Source: Caldilineaceae bacterium (GTDB lineage: Bacteria; Chloroflexota; Anaerolineae; Caldilineales; Caldilineaceae). Taken from it: a DNA stretch of 64,000 bases. The stretch spans positions 4,667 through 68,666 of the forward strand of contig JALHQH010000062.1 in the NCBI GenBank assembly GCA_022842065.1, given 5' to 3'. Positions 34,514-43,083 of the stretch are shown one piece after another. How positions within the stretch are numbered: position 1 is the stretch's first letter; each line of letters starts with the position of its first letter. The notes below the pieces were generated by a model. That model ran no database searches, was not told where the DNA came from, and saw only the letters and a list, made by a program, of their open reading frames with translations. A program made the translations under genes and the position numbers.

Positions 34514-35009
34514 GTGACTGTCACTGTCCCAGGCCAATCCCCATGATCCCGACGGTGTACGGACAGTGACTGTCACCTTGGCTTTCACGACCGCGCCTTC
34601 AGGTGACAGTCACTGCCCGCGAAGCGGTTGGGTGATGTCGGTCGAACGTGGGCAGTGACGGTCACCCTGTCGCGCACTGGTGACCGTCACTGTCCCAGGC
34701 CAATCCCCATGATCCCGCCGGCGTGTGGACAGTGACGGTCACCTCGATACTTCGCTGCGCGATCGCGCCTTCAGGTGACAATCACTGCCCGTGAAGTGGT
34801 TGGGTGATGTAGATCGAACGTGGGCAGTGACGGTCACCCTGTCGCCCACTGGTGACCGTCACTGTCCCAGACTAGTCCCCATGATCCCGCCGGCGTGTGG
34901 ACAGTGACTGTTACCTCGATACCTCGCTGCGCGACCGCGCCATCTGGTGACAGTCACTGCCCGCGAAGTGGTTGGGTGATGTAGGTCGAGCGTGGGCAGT
35001 GACTGTCAC
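34514..35009. repeat. Array of six REP-like hairpins next to a REP-associated transposase
   Basis: Six hairpins of 63-65 bp with 17-bp stems alternate between two types. Type A (GGTGAC.GTCACTGTCC ... GGACAGTGAC.GTCACC) is at 34514-34578, 34678-34742 and 34850-34914. Type B (GGTGAC.GTCACTGCCC ... GGGCAGTGAC.GTCACC) is at 34603-34665, 34773-34837 and 34945-35009. The loops are conserved within each type, such as CAGGCCAATCCCCATGATCC in A and GCGAAGTGGTTGGGTGATG in B. Spacers of about 12 and 30 bp alternate. Confidence 0.92.
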
Positions 35010-35170
35010 CAGATGTAAGCAATTTACGTGAATTGACGGTAGACAAGCAATTTTGATGGGCGTAAGCTACGCAGGTGGCGCAGGGGCAGTGACTGCGCCT
35101 GATGAGATTTGTCCAATCTACGTTGGCTAGAGGCTGTCATCTGGCCGTCAATCAATATAGGGTCCACCCT

Positions 35171-35770
35171 ATGCCGAATGCAAGGCAGGATGAAATCGAG
35201 TGGCTGCCGGGCCACTTCTATCATATTTTTAACCGTGGTGCACGTCGGGTGACGATCTTTCGCGAAGAGCGAAATTATATCTTTGTTTTAACACGGATCA
35301 AGAAGTATTGTACTGCCTTTTCGCTGACCCTGATCGCCTACGTTCTGATGCCAAATCATTACCATTTTCTCGTGCGCCAGGACAAAGAGGCACCGGCCGG
35401 CCTGCTACCGCAACGGGTGTTCAATAGCTACTCTAAAGCGTATAACAAGCTTTATCAGCACAGTGGTACGCTCTTTGAAGGGCGCTTCAAGACGATTCCC
35501 GTAGAGGATGATGCGTACTTACGCCACCTCTGTCACTACATCCACGCCAATCCGGTGAAAGATGGCATTGTCCATCAACTCGACGCCTGGCCTTTTTCTA
35601 ACTACTTGGATTGGGTAGGCAAGCGACAGGGCAAGTTGGTTGATCAGCGCTTTGTTCAGGAGTATTTTGGCAGTGCAACGCACTATGATGTGTCCCTGAA
35701 CGCGTTTATCCAGCAGCGACGCTATCTGGATAAACACTTTGATTCATTGAATTGGCAGGATCGGGGATAG
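35171..35770 (+). CDS. REP-associated tyrosine transposase (RAYT, IS200-like Y1 family)
   Basis: The 199-residue protein has the Y1/HUH fold features: HFYHIFNRG, MPNHYHFLV (HUH-type His-x-His near residue 66), a candidate catalytic Tyr in FNSYSKAYNKLY, and GRFKTIPVEDDAYLRHLCHYIHANPV. Family knowledge: RAYTs nick single-stranded REP hairpins and are thought to spread them. The start at 35171 (MPNARQDEIEWLPGHFY) fits the family; in-frame upstream residues do not. It lies directly after six REP-like hairpins, which are probably its substrate. Confidence 0.88.
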   Translation: MPNARQDEIEWLPGHFYHIFNRGARRVTIFREERNYIFVLTRIKKYCTAFSLTLIAYVLMPNHYHFLVRQDKEAPAGLLPQRVFNSYSKAYNKLYQHSGTLFEGRFKTIPVEDDAYLRHLCHYIHANPVKDGIVHQLDAWPFSNYLDWVGKRQGKLVDQRFVQEYFGSATHYDVSLNAFIQQRRYLDKHFDSLNWQDRG

Positions 35771-35807
35771 TTAACTGGCACTCCTAAAACTTGGAATGTA
35801 TTCAAAG

Positions 35808-35930
35808 CGCATCGTCGCCAAAGTGGACGAACTCCTTGCCCGCTGCGCCGCCCTCGAAAGCAAGCTGGGCCAGGCGCAGGGCGCGGGGCGTCAACTCACC
35901 GCGGCGGTGTTGCAGGGGGTGATGGGGTAA
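35808..35930 (+). pseudogene. Duplicated 3' end of hsdS
   Basis: These 123 bp match 34380-34502, the last codons of hsdS, with only a few substitutions, and end in TAA. Read in frame they give RIVAKVDELLARCAALESKL and the remainder of the subunit's C-terminus. No start or TRD is attached. This is the scar of a second hsdS copy, or one end of a duplication that brackets the REP array and RAYT gene. Confidence 0.88.
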
Positions 35931-35937
35931 GGCCAGC

Positions 35938-36294
35938 TTACGCAGCCGCCATTGGGCGCATGGCGATCTCTGCTTTGATGCGGTCACCGACTTTGGCTTC
36001 CGCCAACCGCAAGTCATAGTTGCTCTGCAGGTTCATACAAAACTGGGGCGTGGTGCCAAAGTAACGGGCTAGCCGCAAGGCGGTGTCCGCACTCACCCCG
36101 CGCATAGACGCAAGAATGGCCGTGATCCGGTTGGTCGGTACCTGGAGCGCGGCCGCCAGCGCGTTGGCGCTCAACCCTAGTGGTTCCATAAAGTCGTGCA
36201 ACAAAATGTCCCCTGGACTGACCGGCTGTAGTTGCCCTCCTGTGGCTACCTCTGAAAAGTCAGTGATAGCGAGCTCTTCCATACGAATTGACAT
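35938..36294 (-). CDS. higA: HigA-family HTH antitoxin
   Basis: The 118-residue XRE-type protein has the HigA pattern: SPGDILLHDFMEPLGLSANA, LAAALQVPTNRITAIL, then RGVSADTALRLARYFGTTPQFCMNLQ. HigA binds and inactivates HigB and represses the operon. Here the upstream higB is broken (next entry), so the antitoxin is an orphan. It could still repress its own promoter or cross-neutralise another toxin. It is convergent with the hsdS remnant. Confidence 0.88.
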   Translation of the reverse strand: MSIRMEELAITDFSEVATGGQLQPVSPGDILLHDFMEPLGLSANALAAALQVPTNRITAILASMRGVSADTALRLARYFGTTPQFCMNLQSNYDLRLAEAKVGDRIKAEIAMRPMAAA

Positions 36295-36296
36295 AC

Positions 36297-36568
36297 CTAC
36301 TCCTCATGATAATCCACGATCTCCACAGCAAGTGCACCGCCATTGGCAAAGGTGAAGCAAATTCGCCAGTGGTTGTTGATGCGAATACTCCACTGTCCGG
36401 CCCGGTCACCGCTGCGCTTTTCCAGCCGATTGTGGGTAGAATGCGCAAATCATCCACGGTATGGGCGGCGTTCAGCAACGCGAGTTTTTCCGCTGCGCGC
36501 TGCTGAAGCTCACGTGGCAGCCTGCGCACTTCCAAGCCGGCGAAAATGGCGGCAGTGGTTTTGAGAGG
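36297..36568 (-). pseudogene. higB: HigB toxin pseudogene (frameshift and no start codon)
   Basis: On the minus strand, one frame gives RLPRELQQRAAEKLALLNAA and TVDDLRILP. A second frame continues NRLEKRSGDRAGQWSIRINN, HWRICFTFANGGALAVEIVDYHEE and stops 2 nt before higA. A one-base loss in a CCC run near 36434-36436 splits the frames. At the 5' end the family's starting Met position reads ATC, right after an in-frame TGA, so no start codon remains. The length and order (toxin before antitoxin) fit HigB. Confidence 0.85.
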
Positions 36569-36680
36569 GAAGTGTAGGATAGTTTTTCAGAGAATAGGTT
36601 ATCTGCATAACCCCTCGAAAAGGTATAGTTCAGAAACACCAGTAGTGTATAGCAAACAAATGACAATGTTTTATAGCAAC

Positions 36681-37169
36681 TCACCCATCATGCTTCCGCC
36701 ACATCCACTTTGTAATTTCATAAGTGATGTAAAGACCACCACCCCACACGCCTGCTGCATTTGCCAAGTTAAACTTGCTATCGGACATGCTGCCAATGAA
36801 TAACCCTAAGACAATTGTTATTGCCAGACATCCCAAAAATATGAACACAGCTTTCACATGATGGGCCACAGGCTCAACTGTATCATTGCGGGTCGTAATT
36901 GGTTGCTGCGCTGGGGAATATTGACCCTGGGAATGCACTGGCTTTATCATTCCAGTACTCGGTAATCCCAATTGTTGCGCTTTACCTGAGCCTAGTTTTG
37001 GCCCCAACCCCGATTTTATGGTTTCTGCGCCTTCTTTTTTTCTCTTTACTATGTCCCGAATGATGCCATGCTCTATGTCTGTAATGTGATCTTGGTTTCT
37101 TGCTGTGGCTCGATCCCACATTGCCTTGGCAGTCTGGGCTGCCCTTTGTTGATCATTCATTGATGGCAT
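36681..37169 (-). CDS. Hypothetical protein with two C-terminal transmembrane segments
   Basis: The 162-residue protein has a polar, Gln- and Lys-rich N-terminal part (DQQRAAQTAKAMWDRATARN) of about 100 residues. Two hydrophobic segments follow (AVFIFLGCLAITIVLGLFIG and ANAAGVWGGGLYITYEI), then a basic end. It is not recognised. AGGAGGCATATATG gives a good start at 37169. It is on the same strand as, and downstream of, the CHAT-FGE gene in an AT-rich island. Confidence 0.65.
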   Translation of the reverse strand: MPSMNDQQRAAQTAKAMWDRATARNQDHITDIEHGIIRDIVKRKKEGAETIKSGLGPKLGSGKAQQLGLPSTGMIKPVHSQGQYSPAQQPITTRNDTVEPVAHHVKAVFIFLGCLAITIVLGLFIGSMSDSKFNLANAAGVWGGGLYITYEITKWMWRKHDG

Positions 37170-37537
37170 ATATGCCTCCTGTTTCTAGATTACAAAGGCA
37201 AATTTCAAGTCAGGTATCAGTGTAAAGCGAAGTAATTAACTGTTTCCAGTGTACAACAAAATCAATTATTGCAGACCGGTCATGTAGAGAGTCTTTCCCC
37301 CTGGCTTGAAGGATAGGCACGAAAGCTTTTTCTATTTTGGGAGTATGCAAAAACCCTGGAAAAGGTGCATTAGCATTGTGGGCGCATTAAGTGTGTTGAT
37401 AAGAGCCGTTTTCTAGCGATTCGATGCCCCATTCCTTAGCTTACTCTTTAATCCGTTTCGTGCCGTGAGCCCTACTTGTGTAAAAACATGGTGATAACCA
37501 GAATTTACACAGCAGTTCAACATCCAGAACTTCAAGA
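37170..37537. other. Gene-free stretch downstream of the CHAT-FGE gene
   Basis: It holds no coding signal and no copy of the 3' end of the CHAT-FGE gene; I looked for a template-repeat-like copy and saw none. Confidence 0.5.
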
Positions 37538-39466
37538 TCAAATGTGGGATACTGCCACTCGAAATCCTCTGTCCGAGTCCCAACCTTCGATAGATCCCTT
37601 ATTATCACGGTAGGCACAGCGAAAGTCGCTGTTCTCTACATTGAACCATGAGCTACCCCGTAATACCCGTAAATCTGTTCCTCTAAGATAACCCTTGGTC
37701 CATTCATCTTCTTGAACATCATAGGGATATGATTTACCCCATTTGGTAGCGCACCACTCCCATACATTTCCAGCCATATCTAGCGCACCATAATAGCTGG
37801 CGCCCTCGGGGTAAGCGTCCACTGGTGTGGTGTCTTTCGGGCCACTTTTTTGATTATTACAAAGCTTTGTCTCCCAATGATCACCCCAGGGATAGATGCG
37901 TCCGTCTGGACCTCTGGCTGCCTTTTCCCACTCAGCCTCTGTGGGCAGGCGATATGGCTTTTCAGTAATTTGGGCCAGCCACTGGCAAAAGGCTACTGCA
38001 TCCAGCCAAGTAACCCAAACCACTGGGTTGTCTTCTTTACCTTCTGGTATCTTGTCCATTTTCCAATGGTCCGGCCGGCGATGACCAGTAGCTTGGACAA
38101 AAGCCTCGTACTGGATGTTGGTCACGGGTGTCTTGGCAATGTAGTAATCAGGTAAATAAAGCGAATGTTGAGGCTGCTCATCATCCTTGGTGTCTTTGTC
38201 AACTTCGGGGTCGCTGCCCATCCGAAATGGACCGGCCGCGATGAGCACCGTCTCCGGCTCAAAGGGTTTGCTTGGGACATCTGGCTGGAGGGGCGTGACA
38301 TTTGTTGTCGTCACATTGGGCAATGCCAAGATGCGGTTGTCCGCCGAACGGCTGAAAAAGACGGGCGTACCCCATTCTAAGAGACTACCCAGCGTGTAAA
38401 TCGCCTTGCGCGCCTCGGTCAGCGCGGCGTCAACGCTCACGCCTTTGGCAAGGGTGCCGTAAAACGTCTGGCTAAGGCGCATGGCGGCAGCATCCGTGAT
38501 GGGAAACTGCATGGCGATCACGGCGGGCACGCCCTGGCGCACCAGATACTGGGCGGTGCCGGAGAAAGCCGCTGCGTTGTCTGTGCGCGCCCCTTCGCAG
38601 GCGTTGAGAAACAGCAGCCGCAACGCTTGATGACCGTGCAACAGCACGCCGAGCACATCGGCTGCAACCTTGTCAGCGCGACCCGCCGTGTCCTCGCACA
38701 CTAGGCCATTGCCGCCGGCGTCGAACCAGCCGTGACCGATGAAGTGCAGGACATGCACATCATCGGCACCCAAGCGCTGCCGGAGGCTGTCGACGGTGAC
38801 CGCGGACAGCTGGTCGAGCACCACCTGGTCGGCGCCAAGCCCGCTGATAGCCTCTTGCAGCAACGCCCACTCGCGGCCCACATCCAGTCGCGGGACGATG
38901 TCCACCGGATCGGAGAGGACGGCCAGAACGCGCAGAGGCGGCGCGACCGGCAGCACCGCCTCCGGCTCCGGCAGATCCAGATAGCGTACGATCGAGAGCT
39001 CATCCACCAGCGCGAGGAATTGGTCGCGGCTCCGGTCGAAGAGATATTCCCAGGGCAGCGCGGCCAACGCGGGCGCGCCGGTCAGCCGCAGCCGAATGCG
39101 CAGCCTGGCCTCGGCGCGCAGCGCAGCGTCCAGGCTGCGCCGCAGGCAGACGACAATCTCACCACGCATGACAGCCTCGAAGAGCTGCGTACCCAACTTC
39201 TTTGGTTCCAACTCGCCGGGCATTACCGTTGGCAGCCCTGCGTTCGCCTTGTCACCCACCGGTCGAAACTGGCGAACGGCCCCGCCCAGCATGTCTAGCG
39301 GCTGCTGCAGCTCATGCTCGCTAAAGGGCAGGACGATCAAAGCCTCAGCCTGCCCAACAGGCGAAAAGATCACCTGCGCCAGATAGCCTTGCGCGGCGGG
39401 GACAATCTGAAGATCGAGGTTTAGATAGCTCTGCATGTAGCCGGTCAGCTCACTTTCATTTGTCAA
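37538..39466 (-). CDS. CHAT-domain caspase-like protease fused to an FGE-like domain
   Basis: The 642-residue protein carries a CHAT (caspase HetF-associated with TPR) domain after an N-terminal domain with a DUF-like beta region. The catalytic His lies in VLHFIGHGWFD near residue 244 and the Cys in LLFLNACEGA near residue 290. Residues about 405-640 form an FGE-like domain: ETVLIAAGPFRMGSD, PVTNIQYEAFVQATG, YRLPTEAEWEKAARG, YPWGDHWE, DMAGNVWEW, LRGSSWFNVENSDFRCAYR and GFRVA. CHAT proteases are effectors in conflict and cell-suicide systems; FGE-like domains often serve as sensor or ligand-binding modules in them. The gene follows a membrane-protein gene and a lipoprotein gene on the same strand. 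Confidence 0.87.
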   Translation of the reverse strand: MTNESELTGYMQSYLNLDLQIVPAAQGYLAQVIFSPVGQAEALIVLPFSEHELQQPLDMLGGAVRQFRPVGDKANAGLPTVMPGELEPKKLGTQLFEAVMRGEIVVCLRRSLDAALRAEARLRIRLRLTGAPALAALPWEYLFDRSRDQFLALVDELSIVRYLDLPEPEAVLPVAPPLRVLAVLSDPVDIVPRLDVGREWALLQEAISGLGADQVVLDQLSAVTVDSLRQRLGADDVHVLHFIGHGWFDAGGNGLVCEDTAGRADKVAADVLGVLLHGHQALRLLFLNACEGARTDNAAAFSGTAQYLVRQGVPAVIAMQFPITDAAAMRLSQTFYGTLAKGVSVDAALTEARKAIYTLGSLLEWGTPVFFSRSADNRILALPNVTTTNVTPLQPDVPSKPFEPETVLIAAGPFRMGSDPEVDKDTKDDEQPQHSLYLPDYYIAKTPVTNIQYEAFVQATGHRRPDHWKMDKIPEGKEDNPVVWVTWLDAVAFCQWLAQITEKPYRLPTEAEWEKAARGPDGRIYPWGDHWETKLCNNQKSGPKDTTPVDAYPEGASYYGALDMAGNVWEWCATKWGKSYPYDVQEDEWTKGYLRGTDLRVLRGSSWFNVENSDFRCAYRDNKGSIEGWDSDRGFRVAVSHI

Positions 39467-39549
39467 CTCGAAGGACGTCAGGCATCCTGACGTGTGCAGT
39501 TAATACCCAGCCGGTATGTACTCCGTCCAGAGGAGGATCACTTATCCAA

Positions 39550-41184
39550 TCACCACCCCACCGACGAATTAAACTCATCCATCAACTCGGGTTTAATCTT
39601 TTCGTACACCATCAAACTCTCTTTATCCACTACTACCCATACTTCTGTGGAATCATCCACTTGCCCTGATCCCAGGGTATTTAGCGAATGTATTGATTGA
39701 AATGTCTCCTTAGGTAAGAAGCCGAGTTTTTCGAACGCGTCACTTTTTATGTAATCCTTTGTTAGTCTAACTCGTCTGGAGTAATTACCAATATTGACGT
39801 AAGCAACCGATAAGCTTGTACGGGAAAGATCTATATCACGGGATTCTACCATGAGTTCTTGCCACTTCTTATCTGGAAAGGCAGGAAGTTGATCGATACC
39901 GTAGAGGACCGCAACCTGTACTTTTAAACAAGTCAAAAGGATATCGCTTTTTTGGCTTTCCGTGAGTTGCTCCTTCGAATTAAGAGACAGAAGTCCGCAG
40001 TCTTTTTCCGGGACTTTGACTCGAGCCTCGTAAAACTCTTGTCCGACAGCTTCCTCCAAATATTCGCGGAACCTCTCCCTTTCTTCAACGTTCTGTCTGA
40101 AAATTGCTCCATAGATACCCATCACTCGACTTTCCAAAACTTTTTTCATATACAAAGGATCCGATGCAGGTGATCGGAAAGGGAAGAACAGAAGCGAGCC
40201 CCCTAAAACCAAAATTATTAATAGGGGAATGGAAAAAAATCTAAACATTTTTCCCATACGTTTCTCAGAGGGCAGAGCCGCGTTGTCAACAGAGCGCCAT
40301 GCTTCATGGAGGCTGTATATGCTGATTGGGATCATAATGATCAACATGAACCAGACGTATCGAGTTCTATTCAATGTTAGTTCTCCAACATTGAAGCTGA
40401 CTGTTATTACACCAAGAAGTATAATGGCTCCTATCGCTATCAACGGAAAGCTTATGAAAAGTAAACGACCGATCGTAGCGTCTTTGGACTCTTCTTGACC
40501 TTGTCTCTTTTCTCTTTTTCTGCCCAATATGAAAAACATCTGCACTGTGGTCGCCACTACTAAGCCTAGAATCAGAAATCCCCCGATTTCCAGAAAACGA
40601 TAAAAGGGTACAAATATATACTTCCAATCGGCTATCGGTTCTTGGATAAATCTATACAGACCAGAGAACAATCCCTTTCCTACGGGACCCCAGAACGGTT
40701 CCTCAAACCCAGGGTCTACCAAGTATCTGTCACTCCAAATTCCCAAAACAAGGATTATCAGAAAAGCTCTAATTTTCGCGGATCCCCAATTTTCGCGTCT
40801 CTGGAGATCAGCAACGGGTTCTCTGCCATCTTCAAGCCGTAGTTTTAGCAGATAGAAATACCAAGCAAATGCTATATACATAAGGATTTGCTTAAAGTAG
40901 GTTAGCTGACCCGCCACCTGATGATTGGCTGGTGTTCCAATACCAAGCGGCTCAAACCATTCAAGTGCAAGACGATCTCTCAACGGATTTGGCCCAAAAA
41001 TCTGGATGGGGGGAAATAGTGCGATCAGAAGTAATTGTGCCAAATAGAGTGCTGCTATAGTGGAAATTGGATACAGACAGATAATCAAAACTAAGCGTGA
41101 AACTAGCTTGCGCAGAGCGCCGCTGATCATCCTTTTCTGCAAGCTCAACCAGTGTAAGATTTGATTCTTGGTAATTTGTATCAT
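39550..41184 (-). CDS. Polytopic membrane protein of unknown function
   Basis: The 544-residue protein has about seven hydrophobic segments in residues 25-345 (for example YPISTIAALYLAQLLLIALF, FLILGLVVATTVQMFFIL and LLIILVLGGSLLFFPF). A soluble C-terminal part of about 190 residues follows, with mixed alpha/beta content (EQLTESQKSDILLTCLKVQV). I recognise no family. Codon use is AT-rich compared with the rest of the window. It lies 84 bp upstream of the CHAT-FGE gene and downstream of the lipoprotein gene, so the three may form an operon. Confidence 0.65.
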   Translation of the reverse strand: MIQITKNQILHWLSLQKRMISGALRKLVSRLVLIICLYPISTIAALYLAQLLLIALFPPIQIFGPNPLRDRLALEWFEPLGIGTPANHQVAGQLTYFKQILMYIAFAWYFYLLKLRLEDGREPVADLQRRENWGSAKIRAFLIILVLGIWSDRYLVDPGFEEPFWGPVGKGLFSGLYRFIQEPIADWKYIFVPFYRFLEIGGFLILGLVVATTVQMFFILGRKREKRQGQEESKDATIGRLLFISFPLIAIGAIILLGVITVSFNVGELTLNRTRYVWFMLIIMIPISIYSLHEAWRSVDNAALPSEKRMGKMFRFFSIPLLIILVLGGSLLFFPFRSPASDPLYMKKVLESRVMGIYGAIFRQNVEERERFREYLEEAVGQEFYEARVKVPEKDCGLLSLNSKEQLTESQKSDILLTCLKVQVAVLYGIDQLPAFPDKKWQELMVESRDIDLSRTSLSVAYVNIGNYSRRVRLTKDYIKSDAFEKLGFLPKETFQSIHSLNTLGSGQVDDSTEVWVVVDKESLMVYEKIKPELMDEFNSSVGW

Positions 41185-41308
41185 TGTTGCCTACCAATCT
41201 CGACCGCAACCTATTAACTAAATGGAGTATGGACTATGCGGAGTGAGCAAAACTAACGTCCCACCAAACCCGGTTGCCGCCGCATAGTCCATTTTTCGCT
41301 AGAGACCA

Positions 41309-42691
41309 TCAGGTTGGAATATAGGTGACTAGCACCTCATTACCTTGTACTTGTAAGCTTTGCACAGAGCCAGGTAGCATTCCCTCAAGCGTTTTATCTA
41401 GTTTCGACATGAAATCGTCGAAGTTCTCGTTTATGGCCTCGAAACCGCACACGGTTTCATGGACGGGTCCCGTAGGATTTTTCCGCTTAAAATCCAGGCT
41501 ACACGGCCAACTGCCGGCCTCTACCCGGAACCAGGTTACCTGGGTCTTCAGCCGATCTCCCTGAATATATAGTCGCAGGTTTGCCGTCACTTTCGCGTCG
41601 CGCTTTTTTGCTGTGAACTTGGTTTCTACAAGCACTTCATTGTCCCCTGCCCCCTCCAATGTCACTCTTATGTTGGCGCGGTCATGATCCGCTTGACTTG
41701 TCATCCGCCTCACTAGGTTCTTAATATCATCTTCAGTCAACTGTACGGTAACAACTGCCGGGGGCCTTACAGATACAGTTGCTTCGTAATCCTGAGTTCC
41801 AGTAGCAGTTACAACGCGCAAAGTATAGGTCTGAGTTTCCTTCGGGCAAGCAGTAGTGCTACCGCGTTCAACGACACGTTCTCCATCGAGGGATACAGCC
41901 TGTACGTTCTTGACATCCCACCTGAGGGTTGTGCATTCACCGCTCTGAATTGTGTAATTGTCTGCAGCAAACTGTACATCAACTGCGCCAACTGATACAA
42001 TCACAACGTAGCTAGCTGTTTCAGAAGCGGTTACGACAGTCAAACCATAGAAATGAGTTTTCATCGGGCAAATAGTCTTGCTACCGTGTCCGTCGACATC
42101 TTCTCCATCGAGGGATACAGATTTTACGTTCTCAACATCCCACCTGAGGGTCGTGCATTCACCCTCTACAACAGTAGTATCGTCGGCGTCAAACTTAACT
42201 TGCTCAGGAAGATCTGTTGACGCAGGGGGCGTGCCATCAACGGGCAGACTACTCAGTGGCCCAGAACAAGATACATAACGACTTGATGCATTGACCCAAC
42301 CCTCCTCATTGCTCCCCTGAACCTGGACCTTAATCCAGTCAGTATCTTCATGACGAGATAAGGGCACAAGAACTGTGCCTCGGTAAACACTGCGGATTGG
42401 AGGGGAATATTCCGTACCTGGTCCAAAACGAAGATTGAGTGCGCCGGTCGCCACTGTACACAGAAACAGCGGCTGATCTCCGTCAAACCCAGATGCTGAT
42501 GGTCCATTGACTGCAGGAGATACATCCTCCACCGTGGCAGATGGAGCGGACGAATCTCCTGCTGCTGACTGAGAATCGGGTCCAGTTTCAGGCGATTCAG
42601 CAGCAGCACAGGCAACAGTGAGCAAAACTATTAACAACACGTAACATGTAAGATTTCGATACTTGAGATACATAGTTGTTCGCTCTGTCAT
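41309..42691 (-). CDS. Lipoprotein with an SH3b domain and two Ig-like repeats
   Basis: The 460-residue protein has a signal peptide and lipobox (LLTVAC, near residue 28). An SH3b domain follows (GALNLRFGPGTEYSPPIRSV, WIKVQVQGSNEEGWVNASSRYVSC), then two consecutive repeats of about 70 residues, each starting with F.ADD or FAADN and holding GECTTLRWDV and VKSVSLDGE. The C-terminal 150-residue domain ends YIPT. SH3b domains bind cell-wall peptides, so an extracellular sensor or anchor role is plausible. ATG 42691 is preceded by AAGGGGGC. It heads the strand with the membrane protein and CHAT-FGE genes. Confidence 0.78.
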   Translation of the reverse strand: MTERTTMYLKYRNLTCYVLLIVLLTVACAAAESPETGPDSQSAAGDSSAPSATVEDVSPAVNGPSASGFDGDQPLFLCTVATGALNLRFGPGTEYSPPIRSVYRGTVLVPLSRHEDTDWIKVQVQGSNEEGWVNASSRYVSCSGPLSSLPVDGTPPASTDLPEQVKFDADDTTVVEGECTTLRWDVENVKSVSLDGEDVDGHGSKTICPMKTHFYGLTVVTASETASYVVIVSVGAVDVQFAADNYTIQSGECTTLRWDVKNVQAVSLDGERVVERGSTTACPKETQTYTLRVVTATGTQDYEATVSVRPPAVVTVQLTEDDIKNLVRRMTSQADHDRANIRVTLEGAGDNEVLVETKFTAKKRDAKVTANLRLYIQGDRLKTQVTWFRVEAGSWPCSLDFKRKNPTGPVHETVCGFEAINENFDDFMSKLDKTLEGMLPGSVQSLQVQGNEVLVTYIPT

Positions 42692-42717
42692 ATTTGCCCC
42701 CTTGTAACGTTAGACAA

Positions 42718-43001
42718 CAAGCGGAAAATAGCCAGGATCAGCGCTGGTTTGCTGGTGTGTAAACGGGTTTCGTCGTGAACAAATGACTGCCTCCTGTTGA
42801 GCGGTCCAACGCGACGGTACGTAGGAGGACTGTGTGCGTATGCATACAGGGGAGGAGCGTAAAGTGGTTAACTACTTGTAAGTATACAGTATATTAGACA
42901 GTCCAGCACCCCCCAGGTGGTGGAACAATTTCCTAGTCAGCTGGATAGCAAAGTGGCACAGCCTTGACCCTGACTAACAGTGGGCGTGCTGTGCCACTTT
43001 A
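42718..43001. repeat. Intergenic module, copy A (of three)
   Basis: About 285 bp related to 48800-49157 and 54692-54996, but lacking about 80 bp in the middle. It holds GTTAACTACTTGTAAGTATA near 42868-42887, a TATATT, the CCACCCCCCAGGTGG-type patch, and a 13-bp hairpin AAAGTGGCACAGC (42950-42962) with GCTGTGCCACTTT (42988-43000). Confidence 0.85.
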
Positions 43002-43083
43002 CGCTCGAAGTTCAGCGCTTAGTGGCGGGTCTGCCGAGCCCTGCCACTAAGCGCTGAACATACCACGCTCTTGTCTGCGATCT

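Noticed and set aside
34514..35009. CRISPR array
   Set aside because: Units are alternating hairpins with conserved loops, not identical repeats with unique spacers, and no cas gene is present.
37538..37640. A second template/variable pair at the CHAT-FGE gene
   Set aside because: The end of the gene resembles the FGE variable loop, but I found no copy of it in the flanking 37170-37537 or elsewhere in the window.
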